NCBI RefSeq assembly: GCF_027213645.1
Contig: NZ_JAPWGL010000002.1
Span: 558,001-622,000, forward strand
DNA from: Pedobacter rhodius
Lineage (GTDB): Bacteria > Bacteroidota > Bacteroidia > Sphingobacteriales > Sphingobacteriaceae
Direction: 5' to 3'
Length of the DNA stretch: 64,000 nucleotides
A program made the position numbers and the translations under genes. Below the pieces are notes generated by a model, which did not search any database, was not told the origin of the DNA, and was given only the letters and a program-made list of their open reading frames with translations. Every line of letters begins with the position of its first letter. Position 1 is the first letter of the stretch. This document shows positions 26,874-34,920 of the stretch, one piece after another.

Positions 26874-28235
26874 TTACCCCGATATCGCATTAATAATATC
26901 GTACTGGGTTATGATTTCAATCTTTCCTGACTCATTTTCAATTAAAACAGCTGAGTTTTCCTTGTTAATCAATGATGAAATTTTATCTATCGAGGTATTC
27001 AAATCAACAAAAGGAAAAGTAGCCGTCATAATTTCTGAAATCGGTGCAGATTTTAATCCCGGATTTTCCAGCAGGGCCGATAAGATATCACTTTCGGCAA
27101 TCTTACCTACAATCATACCTTGTTGTGTAACCGGAATTTGAGAAATATTCATCGATTTTATGGTGTTGATGGCTTCTAAAACTGTTTTTTGCGTGTCAAG
27201 CGTTACAATTTCAGTAGCCTCTTTTTTTGCAAGAATAGATTTCGCCGTCAGCTTTTCATCTTCCAGAAAACCGCGCTCGCGTAACCAGTCTTCATTATAC
27301 ATCTTACCCATATACCTGCTTCCATGGTCGTGAAAGATAACCACAACTACGTCTTCAGGCTTTAATTTATCTTTCAGCTGAATTAAACCGCCAATGGCTG
27401 CACCGGCAGAGTTCCCTACAAAAATCCCCTCTTTTCGGGCAATATCACGCGTCATTAAGGCAGCATCTTTATCTGTTACCTTTTCAAACAAATCGATAAC
27501 ATCAAAATCGACGTTCGCCGGTAAGAAATCTTCTCCAATACCCTCAGTGATGTAAGGATAAATTTCATCTTTATCGAAAATACCGGTTTCCTTATATTTT
27601 TTGAATACAGAACCATAAGTATCGATACCCCAAACCTGAATATTTGGGTTTTTCTCTTTCAGATATTTACCCGTTCCCGAGATGGTTCCGCCGGTACCAA
27701 CACCTACAACCAGATGCGTAATTTTACCCTCCGTTTGCGCCCAAATTTCAGGACCGGTTTGCTCATAGTGCGCAGCTGTATTTGCTAAGTTATCGTATTG
27801 ATTTGGCTTCCAGGAATTAGGAACCTCACGCTCCAACCGGGAGGAAACAGAATAATATGAACGCGGGTCTTCGGGTTCAACATTTGTCGGGCAAACAATT
27901 ACCTCGGCACCAAAAGCACGTAAAGCATCAACTTTTTCTTTCGACTGTTTATCTGTCGTCGTGAAAATACATTTATAACCCCTGATAATGGCAGCCATCG
28001 CCAGACCCATTCCTGTATTTCCTGACGTTCCTTCAATGATGGTGCCGCCTGGCTTTAATTTACCGCTTTTTTCCGCGTCATCAATCATTTTAACCGCCAT
28101 ACGGTCTTTAATCGAGTTACCGGGATTAGTCGTTTCTATTTTTGCCAGGATAGTTCCGGGAACACCTTTCGTTATCGTATTTAATTTAACCAGTGGCGTA
28201 TTACCAATGGTTTCTAAAATATTATTGTACCACAT
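26874..28235 (-). CDS. Cystathionine beta-synthase
   Basis: A PLP enzyme joining serine and homocysteine to cystathionine (or making cysteine from O-acetylserine), with a C-terminal pair of CBS domains; cytosolic. ETTNPGNSIKDRMA has the PLP Lys (about residue 42), EGTSGNTGMGLAMAA the substrate loop, and VGVGTGGTISGTGKYL the phosphate loop. VIFHDHGSRYMGKMYN lies at the end of the catalytic domain. The CBS domains (residues about 335-453) include ISQIPVTQQGMIVGKIAESDIL. Length 453 fits the CBS type rather than CysK. It could link to the methionine branch served by hom. Confidence 0.92.
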   Translation of the reverse strand: MWYNNILETIGNTPLVKLNTITKGVPGTILAKIETTNPGNSIKDRMAVKMIDDAEKSGKLKPGGTIIEGTSGNTGMGLAMAAIIRGYKCIFTTTDKQSKEKVDALRAFGAEVIVCPTNVEPEDPRSYYSVSSRLEREVPNSWKPNQYDNLANTAAHYEQTGPEIWAQTEGKITHLVVGVGTGGTISGTGKYLKEKNPNIQVWGIDTYGSVFKKYKETGIFDKDEIYPYITEGIGEDFLPANVDFDVIDLFEKVTDKDAALMTRDIARKEGIFVGNSAGAAIGGLIQLKDKLKPEDVVVVIFHDHGSRYMGKMYNEDWLRERGFLEDEKLTAKSILAKKEATEIVTLDTQKTVLEAINTIKSMNISQIPVTQQGMIVGKIAESDILSALLENPGLKSAPISEIMTATFPFVDLNTSIDKISSLINKENSAVLIENESGKIEIITQYDIINAISG

Positions 28236-28625
28236 GTTGCAAAATTACACAAAGGCATTAAGTATTTTACAAACTATATTTTATTTGAAATATAATTTTT
28301 TAAACAGGAATTTTTTAGAATTATATTTCATAATCTATAACAATGATAGGCATTATAGATTGATTATTGGGCGAAAATCAATATTGGTTTGCAGCCTTAA
28401 ATTTTGAAGCAGATTTCAGGTCTAATCTTTATGGCTAACAATTGTTGTTCAGGTGCGCCAGGGAAAAAAGGTTTCTACGAAGTAATTCCTTTTTTATAAA
28501 GCACACCGATATTCAGCATTCTGCTGTGTTTCAATGGAACGAACTTCATTATGTACAGATATCTGATACGATGATATCATCATAACAACATTTAAAATTT
28601 AGATTTTTAAAGCTGATAATAAAGG
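28236..28625. other. 390-base gap, possible micro-ORF
   Basis: AT-rich DNA upstream of CBS. The only coding candidate is a 22-codon frame at 28431-28499 (+), MANNCCSGAPGKKGFYEVIP..., after TAATCTTT, which resembles a promoter box. A palindrome GATGATATCATC lies near 28571. No known RNA or riboswitch was recognised. Confidence 0.35.
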
Positions 28626-28823
28626 TTAGTCCTTTTCAACCTCATCCGATTGATTACCGCTGCCTTCTTTTTCAGAAAAACTTTTAGCTTGCTCATCAGC
28701 CGTTACATCGTTCTGATTGTCTGACTCCAGATTTTCATCTAAACGATCGTTCCAACGGTCTAAACCATTTTCAGCACCTTTACTTTTCTCCTGATGAGCT
28801 GCTGTATTTTTAGGAAATTCCAT
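28626..28823 (-). CDS. Small acidic hydrophilic protein (65 aa)
   Basis: Not recognised. Almost wholly charged and polar: KSKGAENGLDRWNDRLDENL and SFSEKEGSGNQSDEVEKD. It has no hydrophobic core and is probably disordered, as in small stress-type proteins. It is on the same strand as tatA, 51 bases downstream of it, so it may be co-transcribed, but no functional tie is known. The start MEFPKNTAAHQ is the only ATG. Confidence 0.6.
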   Translation of the reverse strand: MEFPKNTAAHQEKSKGAENGLDRWNDRLDENLESDNQNDVTADEQAKSFSEKEGSGNQSDEVEKD

Positions 28824-28874
28824 ACTTAAATTTTAAACAGGAACATCGTAATGAAATTAAAGTTTTAAATTAAA

Positions 28875-29012
28875 TCAATCTAAAGGCGGTTTCTTAGCTT
28901 CCTTAAATTCCTTAACGCTTTTACCGATACCCTTCATCAACTCCGGCAATTTTTTACCCCCAAAAATTAATAGAACAACTACACAGATTAAAATAATTTC
29001 AATTGCCGACAT
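28875..29012 (-). CDS. tatA: TatA/TatE-type twin-arginine translocase subunit
   Basis: A 45-residue protein. The N-terminal membrane helix ([16 protein letters not shown]) is followed by the hinge GGKKLPEL and the amphipathic helix [16 protein letters not shown], the exact TatA layout. TatA forms the variable-size pore through which TatBC passes folded proteins carrying twin-arginine signals. The C-terminal acidic tail usual in TatA is missing, making this one of the shortest in the family. No tatC lies in the window. Identified by reading the minus-strand DNA directly. Confidence 0.85.
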   Translation of the reverse strand: MSAIEIILICVVVLLIFGGKKLPELMKGIGKSVKEFKEAKKPPLD

Positions 29013-29100
29013 ATCTTTTTTATGAATATACGATAAAAAGACCGAAAAATACTTTTTGGCCTAAAGTAAAACAGATGTATATCATTTATTCAGCATGCTA

Positions 29101-29274
29101 CTATTTTATAAATCCGGTACCCATAGGCAGCTTTACAGCCGGTAATACCGCTCTTAATTTATTTCGCGATAAGGAAACAGTTTTGAATTCATCGCAATCA
29201 TACCGGTAAGGGTTAATAAATTGAATTTGACAGCCTAAACTCAGGCCAAAATCCGCCTGATAATAAACTTTCAT
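29101..29274 (-). CDS. Possible small protein (57 aa)
   Basis: An open minus-strand frame, MKVYYQADFGLSLGCQIQ..., ending FIK, between tatA and the TetR gene. The residue mix (Tyr, Arg, Leu, alternating hydrophobic strands) looks protein-like, and its ATG follows an A-rich leader. No family recognised. It could be chance. Confidence 0.35.
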   Translation of the reverse strand: MKVYYQADFGLSLGCQIQFINPYRYDCDEFKTVSLSRNKLRAVLPAVKLPMGTGFIK

Positions 29275-29372
29275 TTTTTTTGAAAATGATTATTACAAAA
29301 TGATGATTAACAAAAGCTTTTAGGAAGAAACAAGCTTTTAATATAAACGTTATACTTGTAAAAACAGCTTAT

Positions 29373-30026
29373 ATGGCAACTGCTCAACAAATCCGGCAAG
29401 CATACCTCGACTATGTTTTAACCAATAACGAGAAACCTAAATCGGTTTACAGTTTCGTAAAAAAATTAAAAATTACGGAAGCTGATTTTTATCAGTTTTA
29501 TGCCTCATTTGAAAGTATTGAAAAAAATACCTGGTTTGAGTTAACTTTTGAAACAATCACCAAAATAAAAGAACAGGAAGTTTGGTATCAGTATTCTGCC
29601 AGGGAGAAAATGCTTTCTTTCTTTTACAGCTACACGGAACGTTTGAAAAACGAAAGAAGTTTTATTATTTACAGCCTGAAAAATTATACAGGCAAATTTT
29701 CCACGCCCGATGTACTCGCAGGTGTAAAGCCGATATTTGAAAATTTTGCTGAAGAAATTATTAATGAAGGGCTGGAAAGCGGGGAACTCGCTGAACGCAG
29801 GTTTTTAAGTAAAAGATATAAAGATGCTTTATGGATTCAATTTGCATTTATTTTAAACTTCTGGATAAATGATGATAGCGACGGTTTTGAAAAAACAGAC
29901 GAAGCTATTGAAAAGGGTATTAACGTAACTTTCGATTTATTTCAGCACTCTCCTATTGATAATTTATTTGAATACGGAAAGTTTTTAAGCAGAAACGGGA
30001 ATTTTAAAGCGCGCATGGGGTTTTAA
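29373..30026 (+). CDS. TetR-family-type regulator, unusual N-terminus
   Basis: A 217-residue helical protein of the kind annotated as TetR/AcrR with a large C-terminal helical domain. The first 50 residues (IRQAYLDYVLTNNEKPKSVY) resemble a degenerate HTH, with SVYSFVKKLKITEADFYQFYASFESIE as the recognition part. DVLAGVKPIFENFAEEIINEG and ESGELAERRF are typical of the ligand-binding half. It is three bases upstream of the AarF kinase gene and plainly forms an operon with it, an arrangement I know from other Bacteroidota. It may control that gene. Confidence 0.72.
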   Translation: MATAQQIRQAYLDYVLTNNEKPKSVYSFVKKLKITEADFYQFYASFESIEKNTWFELTFETITKIKEQEVWYQYSAREKMLSFFYSYTERLKNERSFIIYSLKNYTGKFSTPDVLAGVKPIFENFAEEIINEGLESGELAERRFLSKRYKDALWIQFAFILNFWINDDSDGFEKTDEAIEKGINVTFDLFQHSPIDNLFEYGKFLSRNGNFKARMGF

Positions 30027-30029
30027 TTA

Positions 30030-31337
30030 ATGAAAACACAAGACAGTATTCCGGTAACCAAAGTAGAACGTTCAGCAAAATTTGTTAAAACGGGGTTTCA
30101 AATCGGTGGAAACTACATCAAGCATTATTCTAAAAAATTGTTTAATCCGGAAATGGACCGAGCACAATTAAATGAAGATAATGCAACTGATATTTATAAA
30201 TCCCTAAGCGAATTAAAAGGCAGTGCTTTAAAAATAGCACAAATGCTGAGTATGGATAAAAACATACTGCCTAAATCTTACGTTGATAAATTTACACAAT
30301 CGCAATACAATGCACCACCTTTATCAGGACCACTGATTGTAAGAACTTTTACCAAAAACTTCGGTAAAACACCAGATAAAATATACGATAGTTTCAATAT
30401 CAATTCTACCAATGCCGCATCAATCGGCCAGGTTCACCAGGCCACTTTAAATGGGAAAAAATTAGCAGTTAAAATTCAATATCCCGGTGTGGGCGATAGT
30501 ATTTCTTCCGATCTTAAACTGGTTAAGCCATTTGCTTTTCGTTTGCTTGGCATGTCGGAAAAGGAATTAAACATCTACATTAAAGAAGTGGAAGAAAGGT
30601 TACTGGAAGAAACGGATTATGAACTGGAAGTTAAACGTTCGATAGAATTTTCTGAAGCCTGCAAAAATCTTGATAATGTTATCTTTCCTGTCTATTACCC
30701 GGAATTATCGGGCAAGCGCATAATTTCCATGGATTGGATTGAAGGACTGCACCTGAAAGAATTTTTAAAAACAAATCCGTCGCAGGAATTAAGAAATAAA
30801 ATCGGACAGGCCTTATGGGATTTTTATAACTTTCAGCAACATCAGTTAAGAGCAGTACATGCCGATCCGCATCCCGGCAATTTTATGATTACCCCTGATG
30901 AAAAATTAGGTGTAATAGATTTCGGCTGCATTAAAGAAATGCCTGACGATTTTTATTATCCCTTTTTCTCCTTAATTTCTACTGATGTTATCCTTGATAA
31001 ACAAAAAACAATTGATGCTTTCCGTAAGCTCGATATGATTCATAAAGAGGATACGGAAACGCAGGTTGAATTTTACTATAAATCATACAAAGAGATGATT
31101 GAGTTATTTGCAAAACCTTACATCAATGAAGTTTTCGATTTCAGTAAAAATGAGTTTTTTGAAAAGCTATATGAATATGGCGAAAAAATTTCTAAAATGC
31201 CTGAGTTTAAACAGGCCCGTGGCGTAAAGCATTTCATATATGTAAACAGAACCAATTTCGGCCTGTATACCATTTTACATGATTTGAAAGCAACAGTTAA
31301 AACAAATACCTTTAAACCTGAAGTAGATAACAATTAA
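30030..31337 (+). CDS. AarF/ABC1/UbiB-type kinase-like protein
   Basis: A 435-residue atypical kinase of the ABC1/UbiB/COQ8 family, which supports isoprenoid-quinone synthesis or lipid handling at membranes. ELKGSALKIAQMLSMD carries the family's KxGQ motif, here K68-I-A-Q71, with Gly replaced by Ala. The Ala-rich loop is NAASIGQVHQATL, the VAIK-like lysine is in KLAVKIQYPGV, and HADPHPGNF with GVIDFGCIKEM hold the catalytic Asp and the DFG-like metal site. No membrane segment. Translation is likely coupled to the TetR-like gene. Confidence 0.9.
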   Translation: MKTQDSIPVTKVERSAKFVKTGFQIGGNYIKHYSKKLFNPEMDRAQLNEDNATDIYKSLSELKGSALKIAQMLSMDKNILPKSYVDKFTQSQYNAPPLSGPLIVRTFTKNFGKTPDKIYDSFNINSTNAASIGQVHQATLNGKKLAVKIQYPGVGDSISSDLKLVKPFAFRLLGMSEKELNIYIKEVEERLLEETDYELEVKRSIEFSEACKNLDNVIFPVYYPELSGKRIISMDWIEGLHLKEFLKTNPSQELRNKIGQALWDFYNFQQHQLRAVHADPHPGNFMITPDEKLGVIDFGCIKEMPDDFYYPFFSLISTDVILDKQKTIDAFRKLDMIHKEDTETQVEFYYKSYKEMIELFAKPYINEVFDFSKNEFFEKLYEYGEKISKMPEFKQARGVKHFIYVNRTNFGLYTILHDLKATVKTNTFKPEVDNN

Positions 31338-31690
31338 GTATTTTTCTTTACCACTTCTACCATATGATCTAAATCAAATGGTTTTTGAATAAAATCATCA
31401 GCTTTACTTTCTTCTGCAATTTGAGGTAATTTATCAGAAGTAGAGGTTAAAACAGCAGGAATATCTTCGGTTTCCGGGTCTGATTTTAATTCTTCAATTA
31501 CTTTTGAACCCTTCTTATGGCCTTTGATATTGTCGTCAATAACCACAACATCGGGTTCAATTTTATCGATTTTTTCAATAGGATCAGTTGATAATGATGC
31601 AGTTACATCAAAACCTTCTTCTTCCAGTACCTGGTCCATAATATCCAGGATGTCTTTATTATCCTGAACCAGAACAACCTTTTTCTTCAT
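31334..31690 (-). CDS. Single-domain response regulator
   Basis: A 118-residue receiver domain with no output domain. VVLVQDNKDILDIMDQVLEEEG has the acidic pocket, VVVIDDNI the phospho-acceptor Asp, LTSTS the Thr/Ser switch and FIQKPF the conserved Lys. The acidic pocket has Gln-Asp instead of Asp-Asp. It probably acts through a protein partner or a phosphorelay. It converges with the AarF gene, overlapping it by four bases, and no kinase lies close. Confidence 0.88.
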   Translation of the reverse strand: MKKKVVLVQDNKDILDIMDQVLEEEGFDVTASLSTDPIEKIDKIEPDVVVIDDNIKGHKKGSKVIEELKSDPETEDIPAVLTSTSDKLPQIAEESKADDFIQKPFDLDHMVEVVKKNT

Positions 31691-31955
31691 AAAATAGCTG
31701 TGTTCAATATTTCTTTAAATATAATTAAAAAGTACAGTTCATTAATAAATCCCGGTTTATTTTTACGATTTGACCCGTCGTTTACAAAAAAGATTTCCCG
31801 TTCGTCTGTTTTTTAAAGCTGTTCGTCGATTAGTTATTGATGCTGGTATAAAAGGAACAATTCAGCTGCAACGTTTTTGAACTGATGACGTCTTATCTAC
31901 AAACACTCACAAAAAAATAATTAACAATTAAATAAATAATTTTAATAACAGCATT

Positions 31956-32558
31956 ATGAAAACCTCAATCAAAACCTTAATCGCAACCTCTTTAACAGCC
32001 ATCGTTTTAACATCATCTGTTTTCGCAACAAGTGTTATGGCTGGCGAACACAAACCTACTTCAGTATCAGCATCAGCAAACAACTTTAAAAGAGTTGTTA
32101 TCAAAGGAAATGTAGAAATTACTTTAGTTCAAAGACAAAATGAAGGCGTAACTTATGCCGATGACAATACAGGGAAAGCAAAAATTACGCAGGAAGGTAA
32201 TGTATTGAAAATTACTTCGGCTGATAAAGATGTAGCAAAACTTGTGGTTTATGTAAATGACATTTACAGAATAGATGCAGCTGAAAATGCAATCGTTAAA
32301 ACTAACGGAAAAATAAAATCTAAATATTTGCAGATATTTTTAAAAGGCAATGCAAAGGCAGATATTAATTCAACTACTGAAGGCTTATTCACCGTAATTG
32401 AAGACAATGCGGATTTAAAACTAACCGGTGCAACAGACAACCATACTTTGGTGATGGGCAAAACGCCTAAATTAACCATTGACAGGTTTGCTGCTTTGAA
32501 GACAAATATCAGTTCAGCTGAATCACATGCAATGGAAATTGCAGCTTTAGTAAAATAA
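31956..32558 (+). CDS. Secreted GIN-like (DUF2807-type) protein
   Basis: A 200-residue exported protein. Signal peptide with a hydrophobic core (TSLTAIVLTSSVFA) and a cleavage site near VMAGE. The mature part is right-handed beta-helix-like: NNFKRVVIKGNVEITLVQRQ, then many short strands with Asn/Asp turns (KLTGATDNHTLVM). This pattern matches the putative auto-transporter adhesin head GIN domain (DUF2807) common in Bacteroidota. It is likely periplasmic or at the surface. Role unknown. Followed by a strong terminator. Confidence 0.7.
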   Translation: MKTSIKTLIATSLTAIVLTSSVFATSVMAGEHKPTSVSASANNFKRVVIKGNVEITLVQRQNEGVTYADDNTGKAKITQEGNVLKITSADKDVAKLVVYVNDIYRIDAAENAIVKTNGKIKSKYLQIFLKGNAKADINSTTEGLFTVIEDNADLKLTGATDNHTLVMGKTPKLTIDRFAALKTNISSAESHAMEIAALVK

Positions 32559-32585
32559 CCAACACGCAATAATGACCAGGCCTAA

Positions 32586-32617
32586 AGGCGACGAAAAAAT
32601 TTCGTCGCCTTTTTTTT
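32586..32617 (+). terminator. Intrinsic terminator of the GIN-domain gene
   Basis: An 11-bp perfect stem (AGGCGACGAAA / TTTCGTCGCCT) with an AAA loop, followed by a run of T's, 28 bases past the stop codon. Confidence 0.92.
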
Positions 32618-32678
32618 GGGGATTTTAACTTCAGTATTTCTTCAGAATGAAGGTGTATTTTGCACAAAATCACCATCA

Positions 32679-34625
32679 ATGACTAATTTATTTAAGAACA
32701 GGTATAGTGTTCTTTATGCATTTATAGTTTATTTTATTCTCTTTTCTTTCCTGGTTAGAACAATACTATTTATTTCATCAAGCTACCACGCAGATTTCAA
32801 TTTAGTAGAGATAATCAAAATTTTTTGTACAGGATTATTTTTTGACATTGGAACAGGTTTAATACTTGTATCATTTTATGCATTATTCTTATTTGTCATA
32901 CCTGATAAAATTTATCAAAAGAAATGGAACAGACGATTAACGCCAATTGTATTTTTTCTTTTTTTGGTCATTACCTTATTTTCATTTTTTGCAGAATTAA
33001 CTTTTTGGCAGGAATTTGAAAGCAGATTTAATTTCATCGCAGTAGATTACCTGATTTACACATACGAGGTTATTCACAATATAAATGAATCCTATCCATT
33101 GCCTTTATTGGTTTCTTTGATTTTATTGATAGCATTAATCATTACCTTCATTTTTCATAAATTAAAAATTTTCAAAAATAGCTTTGAGCAGGTAATATCA
33201 TTTAAAAAAAGAGCTAAAATATCACTCACGTTAATTTTAATTGCTCTATCCTTCTGCTTAATTGTAAAAAACAGATGGGCCGAGCAAGGCAACAACCGTT
33301 ATGCAAATGAATTAAGCAAGGCAGGAATCTATTCTTTCTTTGCGGCTTTCAAAAACAATGAATTAAATTATCAGGATTTCTATAGTTTAATCGATGATAA
33401 AAAGGCCTTCAAATTAATCAGGGATGAACTCCAAGAAACCAAAAGCACTTTTTTAAACGCAGGTTTATCCATAAAGCGGAAAATAGAAAATGATAAACCA
33501 GCATATAAGCCAAATGTTATTACCATTACTGTTGAAAGCTTAAGTGCCGATTTTTTAGCACATTACGGCAATACACAACAGCTTACGCCTTTTTTAGATT
33601 CGACCGCAAATCATAGTCTATTTTTCAGCAATATGTATGCTACAGGCACCAGAACGGTTCGGGGAATGGAGGCATTAACATTAAGTATTCCACCAACACC
33701 CGGAAGTAGTATTGTCAGAAGAACAGACAATGAACATCTTTTTTCTGTGGGCCACGTATTTAATACAAAAGGCTATATAAATACTTTTTTCTATGGTGGC
33801 GACGGGTATTTTGATAATATGAATCACTTCTTCGGAAATAACGGATACAATATTGTAGACCGTGGAAGAAAATTACTGAATGAAACCTATGACGGAAGTC
33901 GCACAATTATTCAGGATAATGAGGTAACTTTCGAAAATGCCTGGGGAATTTGCGATGAAGATATCTTCAACATTGTTATTAAAGATGCTGATTTGAAATA
34001 TAAAAGAAATCAGTTGTTTAATAATTTCATTATGACAACTTCAAACCACAGGCCATATACCTTTCCGCCAAATAAAATCAATTTAGCGACAGGTACCCGT
34101 GAAGCCGCTGTCCGTTATACGGATTATGCAATTGAGCAGTTTATAAATAAAATTAAAACCAAGCCCTGGTTCAAAAACACGGTATTAATTATTGTTGCCG
34201 ATCATTGTGCAAGTAGTGCAGGCAAAAACGAAATCGATGTTTCAAAATATCAGATTCCGTGTATGATATTGAATTTGAAAAATTCGGCAAATGTGAATAT
34301 TAACAAAATGACTTCTCAGATTGATATTTTCCCAACCCTTTGGAATCTTTTAGGTTGGAAATATACCAATGGATTTTTTGGTAAAAACATATTTGATGCA
34401 GATTATAAACCAAGAGTTGTTTTAGGTACTTATCAAAAATTGGTTTATATGAGAAATGATAGTGCAGTGATTTTAAGTCCGCAGCACAAAATGGAAAGTT
34501 TCATTTACAATAAAGCCAAAAACGAACAAAAGAAAACCGATCTGCCAAAAGCATTTATCGACCAGGCCATTGCGAACTATCAAACTGCTTATGAGCTTTT
34601 TAAAAATGGCGGGTTAAGGCAGTAA
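32679..34625 (+). CDS. LTA-synthase-family membrane sulfatase
   Basis: A 648-residue inner-membrane protein: five N-terminal membrane segments (about residues 1-200), then a periplasmic alkaline-phosphatase-fold domain. Metal and nucleophile motifs are ITITVESLSADFL (Glu), the Thr in GTRTVRGMEAL, and VADHCASSAG (Asp/His). In Gram-negative bacteria such proteins transfer phosphoglycerol or phosphoethanolamine to glycans or lipid A. Substrate unknown. The frame is open 21 codons upstream, through the previous terminator; I start at MTNLFKNRY, after it. Confidence 0.88.
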   Translation: MTNLFKNRYSVLYAFIVYFILFSFLVRTILFISSSYHADFNLVEIIKIFCTGLFFDIGTGLILVSFYALFLFVIPDKIYQKKWNRRLTPIVFFLFLVITLFSFFAELTFWQEFESRFNFIAVDYLIYTYEVIHNINESYPLPLLVSLILLIALIITFIFHKLKIFKNSFEQVISFKKRAKISLTLILIALSFCLIVKNRWAEQGNNRYANELSKAGIYSFFAAFKNNELNYQDFYSLIDDKKAFKLIRDELQETKSTFLNAGLSIKRKIENDKPAYKPNVITITVESLSADFLAHYGNTQQLTPFLDSTANHSLFFSNMYATGTRTVRGMEALTLSIPPTPGSSIVRRTDNEHLFSVGHVFNTKGYINTFFYGGDGYFDNMNHFFGNNGYNIVDRGRKLLNETYDGSRTIIQDNEVTFENAWGICDEDIFNIVIKDADLKYKRNQLFNNFIMTTSNHRPYTFPPNKINLATGTREAAVRYTDYAIEQFINKIKTKPWFKNTVLIIVADHCASSAGKNEIDVSKYQIPCMILNLKNSANVNINKMTSQIDIFPTLWNLLGWKYTNGFFGKNIFDADYKPRVVLGTYQKLVYMRNDSAVILSPQHKMESFIYNKAKNEQKKTDLPKAFIDQAIANYQTAYELFKNGGLRQ

Positions 34626-34626
34626 A

Positions 34627-34918
34627 GCAGCCGCCCGCCTTTGCGAGCACGGCGAATTATAAAAAACTACATCTGTGTTAATCAGCGAAATCTGCGGGCA
34701 CATAATAAAAATTTGCCACGGAATCACAGAATGTTACTGAATTCTTAAATTTATGGCATTAAGATTCCCGCCTGCGCGAGCATGACGAATTATAAAAAAC
34801 TACATCTGCGGTTAATCAGCGAAATCTGCGGGAGAATTATTAGATATATTAAATAGCATTAAGATTCCCGCATGCGCGAGCATGACGACTAGTGGAAAAC
34901 TACATATTCTCGTTAATC
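34627..34918. repeat. GATTCCCGCCTGCGCGAGCATGACG repeat block
   Basis: Three diverged units of CCCGCxTGCGCGAGCATGACG followed by AAAACTACATCTG and GTTAATCAGCGAAATCTGCGGG. The CTAC step marks the units at 34667, 34800 and 34900 (spacing 133 and 100). GATTCCCGC on one side and GCGGG on the other allow folding. The block fills the gap between the sulfatase gene and the GAF gene, ending two bases from the latter's stop codon. Confidence 0.75.
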
Positions 34919-34920
34919 CT

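Noticed and set aside
29003..29209. Plus-strand 68-codon frame between tatA and TetR
   Set aside because: Overlaps the tatA start and a better minus-strand frame; odd composition.
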